Assembly (NCBI RefSeq): GCF_001423905.1
Contig: NZ_LMPQ01000009.1
Span: 1-64,000, forward strand
DNA: 64,000 bases
Direction: 5' to 3'
DNA from: Frigoribacterium sp. Leaf186
GTDB lineage: Bacteria; Actinomycetota; Actinomycetes; Actinomycetales; Microbacteriaceae
In this document: in pieces, positions 50,976 through 59,555 of the stretch
Layout: each line of letters starts with the position of its first letter
Position numbering within the stretch: position 1 is the stretch's first letter
The notes under the pieces: generated by a model
Database searches by the model: none
What the model saw: only the letters and a program-made list of their open reading frames with translations
Told to the model about the DNA's origin: nothing
Translations under genes and position numbers: made by a program

Positions 50976-52532
50976 ATGGACCAGCTGAACCTGTTGATGC
51001 AGGGCTTCGAAGCGGCCCTCACGCCCGAGAACCTGCTCTGGGCGCTGCTCGGCGTCACCATCGGCACCGCGGTCGGCGTGCTGCCCGGCATCGGGCCGGC
51101 CCTCACGGTGGCACTGCTGCTGCCCATCACCTTCCGCCTCGACCCGGCGGCGGCGCTGATCCTGTTCGCCGGCATCTACTACGGCGGCATGTACGGCGGG
51201 TCGACCACGTCGATCCTGCTGAACACCCCGGGGGAGTCCGCCTCGATCGTCTCGGCGATCGAGGGCAACAAGATGGCCAAGGCCGGTCGCGCCGCGTCGG
51301 CCCTCGCCACCGCCGCGCTCGGCTCGTTCGTCGCCGGCACGGTCGGCACGATCGCCATCACGTTCGTCGCCCCGTGGGTGGCCGACTTCGCCGTCCAGCT
51401 CGGGCCGCCCGAGTACGTCGCCCTCATGGTGATCGCGTTCGTGACCGTGTCCGCACTGCTCGGCCCGAGCCTCCTGAAGGGGGCCGCCAGCCTGCTGATC
51501 GGCCTGACCATCGGACTCGTCGGCATCGACGCGCAGTCCGGCCAGGCCCGGCTCGCCTTCGGCAACGGCGGCCTCTTCGACGGCATCGACGTCGTGCTCG
51601 TGGTCGTCGGCCTCTTCGCCATCAGCGAGGCCCTCGGCCACGTCCTGGCGAAGACCGGCCGCACGACCGTCCAGCCCGTCAAGGGGCGTGCCCTGCTGAC
51701 CCGCGAGGAGTTCAAGCGCTCGTGGCCCGCCTGGCTGCGCGGCACGGCTCTCGGGTTCCCGATCGGGTCGCTGCCGGCCGGTGGGGCCGAGATCCCGACC
51801 TTCCTGTCGTACGCGACCGAGAAGCGGCTGTCGAAGCACAAGGACGAGTTCGGCCACGGCGCCATCGAGGGCGTCGCCGGGCCCGAGGCCGCGAACAACG
51901 CCGCAGCAGCGGGCGTGCTCGTGCCGCTGTTGACCATCGGGCTGCCCACCTCGGCCACCGCCGCGGTCATCCTCACGGCGTTCCAGTCGTACGGCCTGCA
52001 GCCCGGGCCGACCCTGTTCGCCGAGTCGGGCGACCTCGTCTGGGCGCTCATCGCGTCGCTCTACATCGGCAACGTGATGCTGCTCGTGCTCAACCTGCCG
52101 CTGGTCAAGGTGTGGGCCCGGGTGCTGACCATCCCGGCGTGGGCCATCTACGCCGCGGTCGTCGTGTTCGCCTGCCTGGGCGCCTACTCGGCGGGCGGGT
52201 CGACCACCGACCTGTTCCTGCTGGCGGGCATCGGTGCGCTCGGCCTGCTGCTGCGGATCGCCGACATCCCGGTGGCCCCGGCCGTCGTGGGGCTGATCCT
52301 CGGGCCGCTGCTCGAGCAGCAGCTGCGCCGGGCGATGATCCTGTCCGAGGGCGACCCCGGCATCCTCGTGTCGAGCCCGCTGACCGTCGGGCTGTGGATC
52401 GCGATCGCCGTCGTCCTCGTGGTGCCGGGGGCCCTGTCGCTCGGCCGTCGTCGTCGGCGCATCCTCGCCGAGCGCGTCGAGACCGGCGCCGTGCGCACGG
52501 TCGACGACCGCGAGACGGCCGACCGGCGGTGA
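50976..52532 (+). CDS. tctA: Tripartite tricarboxylate transporter large permease (TctA)
   Basis: 518 aa, ATG at 50976, 3 bp after tctB. About 11-12 helices carry the TctA signatures [40 protein letters not shown] and, in the middle, [19 protein letters not shown]. It moves the carboxylate using an ion gradient. The C-terminus is basic and cytoplasmic ([12 protein letters not shown]). Last gene of the unit; followed by a multi-armed terminator. Confidence 0.93.
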   Translation: MDQLNLLMQGFEAALTPENLLWALLGVTIGTAVGVLPGIGPALTVALLLPITFRLDPAAALILFAGIYYGGMYGGSTTSILLNTPGESASIVSAIEGNKMAKAGRAASALATAALGSFVAGTVGTIAITFVAPWVADFAVQLGPPEYVALMVIAFVTVSALLGPSLLKGAASLLIGLTIGLVGIDAQSGQARLAFGNGGLFDGIDVVLVVVGLFAISEALGHVLAKTGRTTVQPVKGRALLTREEFKRSWPAWLRGTALGFPIGSLPAGGAEIPTFLSYATEKRLSKHKDEFGHGAIEGVAGPEAANNAAAAGVLVPLLTIGLPTSATAAVILTAFQSYGLQPGPTLFAESGDLVWALIASLYIGNVMLLVLNLPLVKVWARVLTIPAWAIYAAVVVFACLGAYSAGGSTTDLFLLAGIGALGLLLRIADIPVAPAVVGLILGPLLEQQLRRAMILSEGDPGILVSSPLTVGLWIAIAVVLVVPGALSLGRRRRRILAERVETGAVRTVDDRETADRR

Positions 52533-52536
52533 ACCC

Positions 52537-52614
52537 GGGAGGCGCGGGTCGGCCACCGTCCGCGCCTCCCGACCCGCGCCTCCCGCGCTCCCCGACCCGC
52601 GCCTCCTGGCGTCG
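52537..52614 (+). terminator. Terminator with competing GGAGGCGCG arms
   Basis: One left arm (GGGAGGCGCGGGTCGG, 52537-52552) can pair with CGCGCCTCCC at 52561-52570 or with a perfect 16-bp complement at 52569-52584. A third related arm follows at about 52590-52607. Located directly after tctA. Confidence 0.65.
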
Positions 52615-52671
52615 GGGGCGCCGTGGGCGTCGCTCGGGCTGATGGGCGACGGCCGTCGTCGAGACCTGATC

Positions 52672-52711
52672 TGTGTCGATTCGCGTCGATCTTTTGTCAC
52701 CGGTCGACACA
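52672..52711. promoter_or_regulatory. Inverted repeat upstream of the isomerase gene
   Basis: TGTGTCGA (52672-52679) and TCGACACA (52704-52711) are exact inverse copies 24 bp apart in the promoter region of 52765. They may be operator halves of a sugar-responsive regulator, not present nearby. Confidence 0.45.
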
Positions 52712-52764
52712 AGTGGCAGAGTTGACTGGAGCCACCCGCCGTCACCACGACAAAGGAGTCCCCC

Positions 52765-53568
52765 ATGCCCTCGTCACCCTCCGTGCAGCTGTACACGGTC
52801 CGAGACGCCGTCTCGGCCGACCTGCAGGGCGCCGTCGCCCGCATCGCCGAGATCGGCTTCACCAAGGTCGAGCCGTACTCGTTCGTCGAGCGCGCCGACG
52901 AGTTCGAGAAGGCCTTCGCCGACTCGGGCGTCACCGCCCCGTCGGGCCACGCACCGGTCATCGACTCCGACGAGCCCGAGAAGGCCTTCGCGGCCGCGGT
53001 CCAGCTCGGCATCGGCACCGTCATCGACCCGTTCATCCCCAGCGACCGGTGGCAGACCGCCGACGACGCGCGAGCCATCGCCGACCGCGTCAACGAGCTG
53101 CAGGTGCTCGCCGCGGCCTCGGGCCTGCGCTTCGGCTACCACAACCACCAGTGGGAGTTCGCGAACCAGGTCGAGGGCCGGCCCGTCTACGACTTCTTCC
53201 TCGAGCGCCTGAACGACGACGTCGTCCTCGAGATCGACACGTTCTGGTCGACCGTCGGCGGCATGGACACCCCGGCGCTGCTGCGCTCGCTGGGCGACCG
53301 CGTGCAGTTCTTGCACGTCAAGGACGGCAAGATCTCGGGCGACATCGCCACGGCCCTGCCGAGCAGCGAGAGCGCCCTCGAGGTGCCGGACGCGCTCGCC
53401 GCCGCCTTCAAGAACCAGACCCCGGCCGGCCAGGGCGACGTCGACGTGGCGGCCGTGCTCGCGGCCGCGCCGCACGCGCTGCGCGTCGTCGAGTTCGACG
53501 ACTACGCGAAGGACGTCTTCGACGGCGTCGCCGAGTCGTTCGCCTGGCTGCAGGAGAACGACGCATGA
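52765..53568 (+). CDS. Sugar phosphate isomerase/epimerase (xylose-isomerase-like barrel)
   Basis: 267 aa, ATG at 52765 after AAAGGAG. AP-endonuclease-2/IolE-like TIM barrel: VQLYTVRDAV at the start, FGYHNHQWEF with metal-binding residues, VVLEIDTFWSTVGGMD and FLHVKDGKI (His and Asp). Members isomerise or epimerise keto sugars and inositols. It overlaps the Gfo/Idh dehydrogenase by 4 bp (ATGA), so the two act in one sugar or polyol pathway. Substrate unknown. Confidence 0.9.
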   Translation: MPSSPSVQLYTVRDAVSADLQGAVARIAEIGFTKVEPYSFVERADEFEKAFADSGVTAPSGHAPVIDSDEPEKAFAAAVQLGIGTVIDPFIPSDRWQTADDARAIADRVNELQVLAAASGLRFGYHNHQWEFANQVEGRPVYDFFLERLNDDVVLEIDTFWSTVGGMDTPALLRSLGDRVQFLHVKDGKISGDIATALPSSESALEVPDALAAAFKNQTPAGQGDVDVAAVLAAAPHALRVVEFDDYAKDVFDGVAESFAWLQENDA

Positions 53569-54692
53569 GCGGCCTCGACGCCACGGGCGGTCGCACCGGC
53601 CGCGTCGGCGTCGGCGTCATCGGCGCGGGCGTCATCAGCAGCACGTACCTCGAGAACATGACGCGCTTCGCCGACCTCGAGGTGCTCTTCGTCGCCGACA
53701 TCGACCTCGACCGCGCGAAGGCGCAGGCCGAGGCCCACGGCGTGCCGGGGCACGGCACGGTCGACGAGTTGCTCGCGATCGACGACATCGAGATCGTCGT
53801 CAACCTGACGATCCCCGCCGCGCACGCCGAGGTCGGTCGTCGCATCGTCGCCGCCGGCAAGAACGTCTGGAGCGAGAAGCCGCTCGCGCTCGACCACGAC
53901 TCGGCCCGCGACCTGCTCGCGGCCGCCGAGGCCGCCGGCGTCCGCGTCGCCTGCGCGCCCGACACCGTGCTCGGTGCCGGCGTGCAGACCGCCATGCGGG
54001 CCATCGCGCGCGGCGACATCGGTCAGCCGCTGACGGCGACCACGATGTTCCACGTGCCCGGGCCCGAGTCGTGGCACCCTAACCCCGACTTCCTGTTCGC
54101 GATCGGCGCGGGCCCCCTGTTCGACATGGGGCCGTACTACGTGACGACCCTCGTGCACGCCTTCGGGTCGGCCAGTCGGGTCAGTGCGGTGTCGTCGAAG
54201 TCGTTCGACACGCGGACGGTCGGCAGTGGCCCCCGGGCCGGTCAGACCTTCCCCGTCGAGGTGCCGACGCACCACGCGGCCCTGATCGAGTTCGCGGGCG
54301 GGCAGTCGGCGCAGTCGACGTTCTCGTTCCAGAACGCCCTGCCGCGCATGGGGTTCGTCGAGATCAGCGGCACCGAGGGCACCCTCGTGCTGCCCGACCC
54401 GAACACGTTCGAGGGCGACTCGAGCCTCTGGCGCTTCGGTCGGGACGAGCCCGAGACGCTGACGGCCGTGGGGTCGACCTACGGCCGCGGGTCGGGCGTG
54501 CTCGACCTCGCCCGGGCCATCCGCGGCGGAGACGCCGAGCGGGCCAGCGGAGCGGTCGCCTCGCACGTGCTCGACGTCCTGCTGGCGATCTCGTCGGCCG
54601 CCGAGCAGGGCTCGCCCGTCGCCGTCGAGTCGGCCGTGCAGCAGCCCGTGCCGCTCGACGAGGGCTGGGACCCGTCGGCCGCGACGCTGTAG
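53565..54692 (+). CDS. Gfo/Idh/MocA-family oxidoreductase
   Basis: 375 aa, ATG at 53565. NAD(P)-binding GVGVIGAGVISSTYLENM (about 15-32), catalytic-domain EKPLAL (the Lys of EKP) near residue 103, and the C-terminal domain with GPLFDMGPYYVTTLVHAFG. It oxidises a sugar or inositol hydroxyl, or reduces a keto sugar, working with the coupled isomerase. Ends before a strong hairpin. Confidence 0.92.
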   Translation: MSGLDATGGRTGRVGVGVIGAGVISSTYLENMTRFADLEVLFVADIDLDRAKAQAEAHGVPGHGTVDELLAIDDIEIVVNLTIPAAHAEVGRRIVAAGKNVWSEKPLALDHDSARDLLAAAEAAGVRVACAPDTVLGAGVQTAMRAIARGDIGQPLTATTMFHVPGPESWHPNPDFLFAIGAGPLFDMGPYYVTTLVHAFGSASRVSAVSSKSFDTRTVGSGPRAGQTFPVEVPTHHAALIEFAGGQSAQSTFSFQNALPRMGFVEISGTEGTLVLPDPNTFEGDSSLWRFGRDEPETLTAVGSTYGRGSGVLDLARAIRGGDAERASGAVASHVLDVLLAISSAAEQGSPVAVESAVQQPVPLDEGWDPSAATL

Positions 54693-54712
54693 GCGGTCGC
54701 CGCGCCGACGAG

Positions 54713-54756
54713 ACACGACATGCCGCCCACCTCTCGAGGTGGGCGGCATGTCGTGT
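54713..54756. terminator. Strong terminator hairpin
   Basis: 21-bp perfect arms (ACACGACATGCCGCCCACCTC and complement) around TC, or 20 bp around CTCG, 20 bp after the dehydrogenase stop. The strongest simple hairpin in the window. Confidence 0.85.
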
Positions 54757-54769
54757 GAGGCGGCGGGGT

Positions 54770-54907
54770 GGGCGTCGTCGGGGACGCGACCCGCGCCTCC
54801 TCGGGCAGGGCCGCACGGGTTCAGGTCGTGCGGCCGGGCAGGGCGTCGCCGGGGACGCGACCCGCGCCTCCTCGGGTCGGGCCGCACGGGTTCAGGTCGT
54901 GCGGCCG
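54770..54907. repeat. 67-bp direct duplication
   Basis: Copies at 54770-54836 and 54841-54907 differ at about three positions. Each contains CGCGCCTCCTCGGG (reverse of the GGAGGCGCG motif) and a hairpin GGCCGCAC...GTGCGGCC, giving two more terminator-like stems before the convergent small gene. Confidence 0.85.
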
Positions 54908-54919
54908 CGAGGGGCGTGA

Positions 54920-55192
54920 CTACGCGGTGCGGACCGAACCGGTCGCCGTGTGGATCGAGCCGGTGGCCGTACGGACGGACGCCGTCCCGGTCGAGAGGCG
55001 GCGCAATGCGCTGGCGGTGTAGCGGCCGATCGCGAGGTCGCGGCGGGCGCTCGTGCTGACGTAGGTGCCGGGGGTGACGTCGGCGGCGACCGAGCCGACG
55101 TACGAGCCGACGGTCGCGGGGGCGGTCGTGCCGACGTAGCGGCCGCCGAGGGGGGTGGTGGCGGTGCGGGTGGTCGTGGCGGTGGTGTTCAC
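54920..55192 (-). CDS. Small Thr/Ser/Ala-rich protein with G-x-Y motifs
   Basis: 90 aa, GTG at 55192 after GAGGAG. It consists of repeated GRYVG, GSYVG, GTYVS and GRYTAS motifs between Thr/Ala-rich stretches, with no helix-forming core or signal peptide. It has a good promoter and an inverted-repeat operator (55350-55366), so it looks like a real, regulated gene and not a chance frame. Function unknown. The repeats suggest a scaffold or intrinsically disordered binding protein. Confidence 0.65.
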   Translation of the reverse strand: MNTTATTTRTATTPLGGRYVGTTAPATVGSYVGSVAADVTPGTYVSTSARRDLAIGRYTASALRRLSTGTASVRTATGSIHTATGSVRTA

Positions 55193-55337
55193 GGTGACTC
55201 CTCGGGCTGGGCTGGTGCTGGTGGGTGCTGCTGGTCGGGGGCCCGCGATCGGTTCGATCGAGCGGGCGGTGACCGGCGGGGGAGGACTCGGCCGAGGTGC
55301 TCGACGGTTGCCCTGGCCTCCGTCGGCGTTGACACCA

Positions 55338-55366
55338 CTGTACGCCTTCTTTTGAATCAGTCAAAA
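55338..55366 (-). promoter_or_regulatory. Promoter/operator of the G-x-Y protein
   Basis: TTTTGA-ATCAG-TCAAAA (55350-55366) is a perfect inverted repeat of MarR-site type. On the minus strand it overlaps a -35 TTGACT, followed after 16 bp by TACAGT. The surrounding AT-rich island is unusual for this window. Confidence 0.6.
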
Positions 55367-55422
55367 CAACGGCGGGGTCCCGCAGCGGTTTCTGGACACT
55401 CGCCCGGGGCAGGACGCCCCAC

Positions 55423-55479
55423 GGTCGCGTCGTCGAACCACGCTCCGGGGTGGTTCGACGACTCGACGGTGGTGCGACC
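55423..55479. repeat. REP-like nested palindrome, copy B
   Basis: Inner stem TCGTCGAACCAC/GTGGTTCGACGA with loop GCTCCGGG matches copy A at 25034-25101. The right outer arm GGTGCGACC is kept; the left outer arm is shortened to GGTCGC. The rest of the 326-bp gap 55193-55518 shows no gene. Confidence 0.7.
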
Positions 55480-55518
55480 CCGGCCGCTGCGGCCGTCGGC
55501 ACCCTGGACCCCCGGGCC

Positions 55519-56214
55519 TCAGAGCGAGGCGCCGCCGCAGACGACGAGCGCCTGCCCCGTGATGCTGCGCCCGTGCGGCCCGAGCACGAACGCGACGAGC
55601 GCGGCCACGTCGACCGGGTCGACGAGCGCGCCCAGCGGCGGCACGACCGGAGCCGAGGAGGCGCGGGCCGGGTCGGCGAGCATCGGCGTGTCGGTGGGCC
55701 CCGGCGCCACGACGTTGGCGGTGACGCCGCGGGGCGCCAGTTCGGCCGCCCAGCTGCGGGCCAGGGCGACCTGCGCCGCCTTCGTCGCCGCGTACTGGCT
55801 CTTGCCCGCGACGCCGACGGCGGTGCGGCTGCCGATCAGGACGATGCGCCCTTCGTCCGAGAGGCGGTCGACGAGCGCGTCGACGAGGGCGGCGGCCGCC
55901 CCCACGTGCACGGCGGACATGCCCTCGAGGGCGGCCGGGTCGAGTCGGCCGAGCGGCGCGGCGACCTGGAACCCGGCGGCGTGCACGATCGCGTCGACCC
56001 GGCCCACGTCGGCGACCGCGGCCCGGACGCCGGCCGGCACCGCGAGGTCACAGCCGATCCAGGCGAAGCCGACGCCGAGGTCGACCGGCCGGCGGCTCAG
56101 CCCCGTGACGTGCCAGCCCTCGGCCAACAGGAACTCGGCGATCGCCCGCCCGATGCCCGAGCTGCAGCCCGTGACGACGGCGTGCCGACCGGCACCCGTC
56201 TCGTCGTCGACCAC
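55519..56214 (-). CDS. Short-chain dehydrogenase/reductase
   Basis: 231 aa from GTG 56214. Rossmann motif VVTGCSSGIGRAI (about 13-25), catalytic Ser in VLIGSRTAV and YAATK active site are intact. Cofactor loop GLSRRPVD suggests NADP. Residues about 185-192 (PARASSAPV) come from a GGAGGCGCG repeat inside the gene. Last gene of the catabolic operon, 3 bp after the BNR protein gene; a sugar dehydrogenase role is likely from context. Confidence 0.88.
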   Translation of the reverse strand: MVDDETGAGRHAVVTGCSSGIGRAIAEFLLAEGWHVTGLSRRPVDLGVGFAWIGCDLAVPAGVRAAVADVGRVDAIVHAAGFQVAAPLGRLDPAALEGMSAVHVGAAAALVDALVDRLSDEGRIVLIGSRTAVGVAGKSQYAATKAAQVALARSWAAELAPRGVTANVVAPGPTDTPMLADPARASSAPVVPPLGALVDPVDVAALVAFVLGPHGRSITGQALVVCGGASL

Positions 56215-56217
56215 GGC

Positions 56218-57597
56218 TCAGCCCGCGAGGCCGGAGCCGGGCAGGTCGGGGCCGGGCAGGTCAGGGCCGGGCAGGTCGGCGGGCGCCAGGCGCACGTGGC
56301 GGATCGCCCGGCGGTGCCAGGTGTAGGCCACGTGCACGGCACCGTCGCTCGTCTGCGTGATGCTCGGGTACGACAGCTCGCGGTTGAGCCCGTCGCGCGA
56401 GTTGTTCGAGAGGCACCAGCCGTCGCCGTCCTCGAGGTCGACGCGGTGCGGCCAGCTGCGGCCGCCGTCCGACGACACGGCCAGCGACATGGGCGCCCGC
56501 GGCGTGCCCCAGAACGCCGTCCGGCCCTCGCCGACCCGCGCCTCCCGGTCGGCGTCGGCGTCGATGCCGCCGTCGGCATCGGCGTCGACGGCCGCCCCGG
56601 GCAGCACGGCCTGCTCGACGATGCCGGACTCGTCGATCTCGTCGTAGAGCCCGAGCCGGCGCTCGGTCGTGGCGTCGGCACGCCGGTGGTTGTAGACGAT
56701 CGCGAGTCGTCCGTCGGCGAGCGGCACCCACTGCACCGACGAGTTGTTGTTGGGCAGCTCGGTCGGCACGGGCGGCGACCAGCTGCGGCCGCCGTCGGTC
56801 GAGCGCGACTCGTGCACGGCGTCGGCCCGACGGCTGCGGAACAGCGCGAGCAGCGACCCGTCGGGCAGCTCGTGCACGTTCATGTGCACGGCCCCGGTGC
56901 TGCCCGGGACGGCGACCTCACCCCACGTGTCGCCGCCGTCCCGGGAGGTCATGACCGAGCTCGTGTCGTGGTCGCCCACCCACGCCCGCCCGGGGGTCGT
57001 CACGCACCGGAAGACCGGCACGAGCAGGTCGCCGCCGCGGGTCACGAGCGGCGGTTGGCGCACGAAGACGCCGCCGGTCTCGTCCGCCGCGAAGAGCGTC
57101 GACGGCTCGCCCCAGGTGGTGCCGCCGTCGGTCGAGACCCGGCGGCGCACCTCGGCGGAGTCCTGGTTGCCGGCGCGCTGCGCCGTGTAGAGCAGCCAGA
57201 CGTCGCCCGAGGGGGCGACGAAGAGCACGGGGTTCTGCTCGGAGCGCGCCGGGTCGTCGCTGAGGCCGACGGGCTCGGACCAGGTGCCGGCGTCGAGCGT
57301 CGACGACCAGACGTGGATGTCGGACACGCCCTCTTGCGTGCCGCCGAACCAGACGCAGGCCAGGCGGCCGTCGGGCAGCTCGGCGAGGTTCGCCGCGTGC
57401 GACTGGACCGTGGCCGTCGGCAGGTACGCCCACTCGCGCCCGTCCGCGTCGGGCCGCAGTCGGCCGTCGGCGACGATCCGCTCCGGGGCATCCGCGACGG
57501 CGCCGCCGGTCGCCGTGGTACCCGAGGCCGTGTCGCCCGACGCCGTGCCGACCGTGGCCGGATCGCCCTCGGCCGTGACCGTGTCGTCGGTGCTCAC
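56218..57597 (-). CDS. BNR-repeat (sialidase-like) hydrolase or lyase
   Basis: 459 aa from GTG 57597 overlapping the aldolase stop (GTGA). A six-bladed BNR_2 propeller with Asp-box-like STDGGTTWGEP, SRDGGDTWGE, STDGGRSWSPP and SSDGGRSWPH; conserved LAELPDGRLACVWFGGTQEG and NNNSSVQWVPLADGR. No signal peptide is seen, so it acts in the cytoplasm on an imported substrate. No nan genes are near, so true sialidase activity is doubtful. A rhamnose-glucuronate lyase (PL42-like) is one alternative. Contains Ala-Asp repeats and a GPDLPGPDLPG tail. Confidence 0.75.
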   Translation of the reverse strand: MSTDDTVTAEGDPATVGTASGDTASGTTATGGAVADAPERIVADGRLRPDADGREWAYLPTATVQSHAANLAELPDGRLACVWFGGTQEGVSDIHVWSSTLDAGTWSEPVGLSDDPARSEQNPVLFVAPSGDVWLLYTAQRAGNQDSAEVRRRVSTDGGTTWGEPSTLFAADETGGVFVRQPPLVTRGGDLLVPVFRCVTTPGRAWVGDHDTSSVMTSRDGGDTWGEVAVPGSTGAVHMNVHELPDGSLLALFRSRRADAVHESRSTDGGRSWSPPVPTELPNNNSSVQWVPLADGRLAIVYNHRRADATTERRLGLYDEIDESGIVEQAVLPGAAVDADADGGIDADADREARVGEGRTAFWGTPRAPMSLAVSSDGGRSWPHRVDLEDGDGWCLSNNSRDGLNRELSYPSITQTSDGAVHVAYTWHRRAIRHVRLAPADLPGPDLPGPDLPGSGLAG

Positions 57598-58388
57598 GCC
57601 GCGCCTCCCGGGGTCGCGTCGTCGATCGCGAGCGCGCGCTGCAGGTGGTCGCGCGCCGCGGCCTCGAGGTGGTTGAGGTCGCCGGCGACCGTGGCGAAGG
57701 TGTAGCCGGCCGCGAGGCGCTGCCGGGCGACGTCGCCGTGCGGGGTGTGGATGCCCGCGGCGATGCCCGCCGCCTCGGCCGCGGCGGCCACGCGGACGAG
57801 CGCCGCGTCGAAGGCCTCCTGCACGGCCGGGTCGCCGGGGTAGGCGCCGCCGACCGCGATGCAGAGGTCGCTCGGTCCGACGTAGAGCCCGTCGAGCCCG
57901 GGGGTGGCGGCGATCGCCTCGACGTTCGCGAGGCCGTCGGGCGTCTCGATCATGGCGAGCACGATCGTGGTGTCGTTCGCCTCGGCGGGCACGGGTCCGA
58001 TGCGCAGGCTCGAGCGCATGGGCCCGTACGAGCGGCGTCCGTGCGGCGGGTACTTCGCGCTGCGCACGGCGGCCGCGGCGTCGTCGGCGGTGTCGACGAG
58101 CGGCACGATGATGCCCGCCGCCCCGGCGTCGAGGGCCTTGCCGATCGGCGTGATGTCGTTGGCCTCGACCCGCACCAGGCCGGCCGAGGTCTGCCCGGCG
58201 TCGATCGCGAGCAGGCCGGTCATCATGCCCCGGTAGCCGAAGAGGCCGTGCTGCGCGTCGAGGCAGACGTAGTCGTAGCCGAGCCGCGCGATGCGCTCGG
58301 TCGCCGGCGGCGCGTCGAGGGTGACCCAGTAGCCGACCGCCTTCTCACGGTGGCGGATCGTGCGGGCGAAGTCGCTGGCGGTGCTCAT
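57594..58388 (-). CDS. HpcH/HpaI-family aldolase
   Basis: 264 aa, ATG at 58388 after GAGAGAG. Class II aldolase features: YDYVCLDAQHGLFGYRG (catalytic His), PPHGRRSYGP, metal Glu in LAMIETPDG and Asp in YVGPSDLCIAVGG. Family members cleave 2-keto-3-deoxy acids, for example 2-keto-3-deoxy-L-rhamnonate (RhmA), to pyruvate plus an aldehyde. With SDR and AKR neighbours this suggests a deoxy-acid route. Coupled to the BNR gene. Confidence 0.88.
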   Translation of the reverse strand: MSTASDFARTIRHREKAVGYWVTLDAPPATERIARLGYDYVCLDAQHGLFGYRGMMTGLLAIDAGQTSAGLVRVEANDITPIGKALDAGAAGIIVPLVDTADDAAAAVRSAKYPPHGRRSYGPMRSSLRIGPVPAEANDTTIVLAMIETPDGLANVEAIAATPGLDGLYVGPSDLCIAVGGAYPGDPAVQEAFDAALVRVAAAAEAAGIAAGIHTPHGDVARQRLAAGYTFATVAGDLNHLEAAARDHLQRALAIDDATPGGAA

Positions 58389-58420
58389 GGGGCTCTCTCT
58401 CGTGCGGTTCGTGCGGGTGG

Positions 58421-58505
58421 GGCGGGAGGCGCGGGGCGGGACGCGCGGGTCAGGGGGTGCGGGTCGGGACGCGCGGGTCGGGAGGCGCGGGCCAGGAGGC
58501 GCGGG
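58421..58505. repeat. Degenerate GGAGGCGCG tract within the operon
   Basis: Five or six imperfect copies of GGGAGGCGCGGGTC/GGGACGCGCGGGTC lie head to tail in the 117-bp gap between the AKR gene and the aldolase gene. All are in one orientation, so they do not form a simple hairpin. Confidence 0.7.
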
Positions 58506-59555
58506 TCACCGAGCGTACGGAGGCATCGGCCCCCGCAGCGACCGCCCGATGTCGTCGCATGCGGCGACGACGTCGGCCGGCAGCGGTCCGGCGGCGATCG
58601 CTTCGACGTTGGCGGTCAGCTGCTCGGGGCGCGACCCGCCGAGCAGCACCGAGCCGACCTCCGGCCGGTGGGCGACCCAGCGCAGGGCGAGCTCGACGAG
58701 CGAGACCCCGGCCTCGGCGGCGACGCCCGACAGGCGGTCGATCGCGGCGAACAGCCCGGCGTCCCAGTACCGCTTCGTGTACATCTCGGCGAGGGCCGAG
58801 TCGCCGAAGCGACCGTCGGCGGGGGTCTCGTCGAACCGGTGGCGACCGGTCAGCAGGCCGCCGCCGAGCGGGTTGTAGACCATCGTCTCGATGCCGTGGA
58901 CGCTCGCGAACTCGAGGTACTCGTCGTCCAGGCGTCGGGCCACGAGGTTGCAGAGCTGCTGCGCGACGACCGGGCGCGGTGCCCCGACGGCGTCGGCCAC
59001 GCGTTCGACGTCGCCGATCTGCCAGGCGGCGTAGTTCGAGACGCCCAGCGAGAGCAGCTTGCCCTCGTCGGCCAGGGCGGCGACGGTCGACAGGGTCTCG
59101 TCGAGCGGGGTCAGCCGGTCGGGCTGGTGCAGGTAGAAGAGGTCGAGCCGGTCGGTGCCCAGGCGCCGGAGGCTCGCCTCGACGCTCGCCCGCAGGGCCG
59201 CGGCCGCGAGCGGCGGCAGCCCGTCGGCGTCGGCGTGCGGCATGCCCGCCTTCGAGGCGAGCACGACGTCGTCGCGGCGCCCGGCCAGCAGTCGGCCGAG
59301 CATCGTCTCGGTCACGCCGCCGACGTAGGCGTTGGCGGTGTCGATCCAGCTGACGCCGGCGTCGAGCGCCGTGTCGAGCATGCGGCCGGCGGTGGCCTCG
59401 TCGACGGTGTCGCCGAACGTCATCGTGCCGAGCACGAGCCGGGGAGGCGCGGCGCGGGTGCCGGTCCCGTCGACCGTCGTGGCCGTGTCGGTGGCCGGGG
59501 CGGCGACGGCATCGCCGTCGGTGGACGTGGTGGTTCCGGAGTCGGTCCGGGTCAT
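58506..59555 (-). CDS. Aldo/keto reductase
   Basis: 349 aa, ATG at 59555 overlapping the ATPase stop (ATGA). The first 37 residues are Thr/Ala-rich; the barrel starts at LVLGTMTFGDTV. Catalytic Asp and Tyr lie in SWIDTANAYVGG, Lys in VVLASKAGMP and His in LFYLHQPD. NADPH site near LGGSRPEQL. It should reduce a sugar-derived aldehyde or ketone, possibly the aldehyde released by the HpcH-type aldolase next in the operon. Confidence 0.9.
   Translation of the reverse strand: MTRTDSGTTTSTDGDAVAAPATDTATTVDGTGTRAAPPRLVLGTMTFGDTVDEATAGRMLDTALDAGVSWIDTANAYVGGVTETMLGRLLAGRRDDVVLASKAGMPHADADGLPPLAAAALRASVEASLRRLGTDRLDLFYLHQPDRLTPLDETLSTVAALADEGKLLSLGVSNYAAWQIGDVERVADAVGAPRPVVAQQLCNLVARRLDDEYLEFASVHGIETMVYNPLGGGLLTGRHRFDETPADGRFGDSALAEMYTKRYWDAGLFAAIDRLSGVAAEAGVSLVELALRWVAHRPEVGSVLLGGSRPEQLTANVEAIAAGPLPADVVAACDDIGRSLRGPMPPYAR

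Noticed and set aside
56218-57597. True secreted sialidase
   Set aside because: No signal peptide and no sialic-acid catabolic genes nearby; only generic BNR/Asp-box features support the name.
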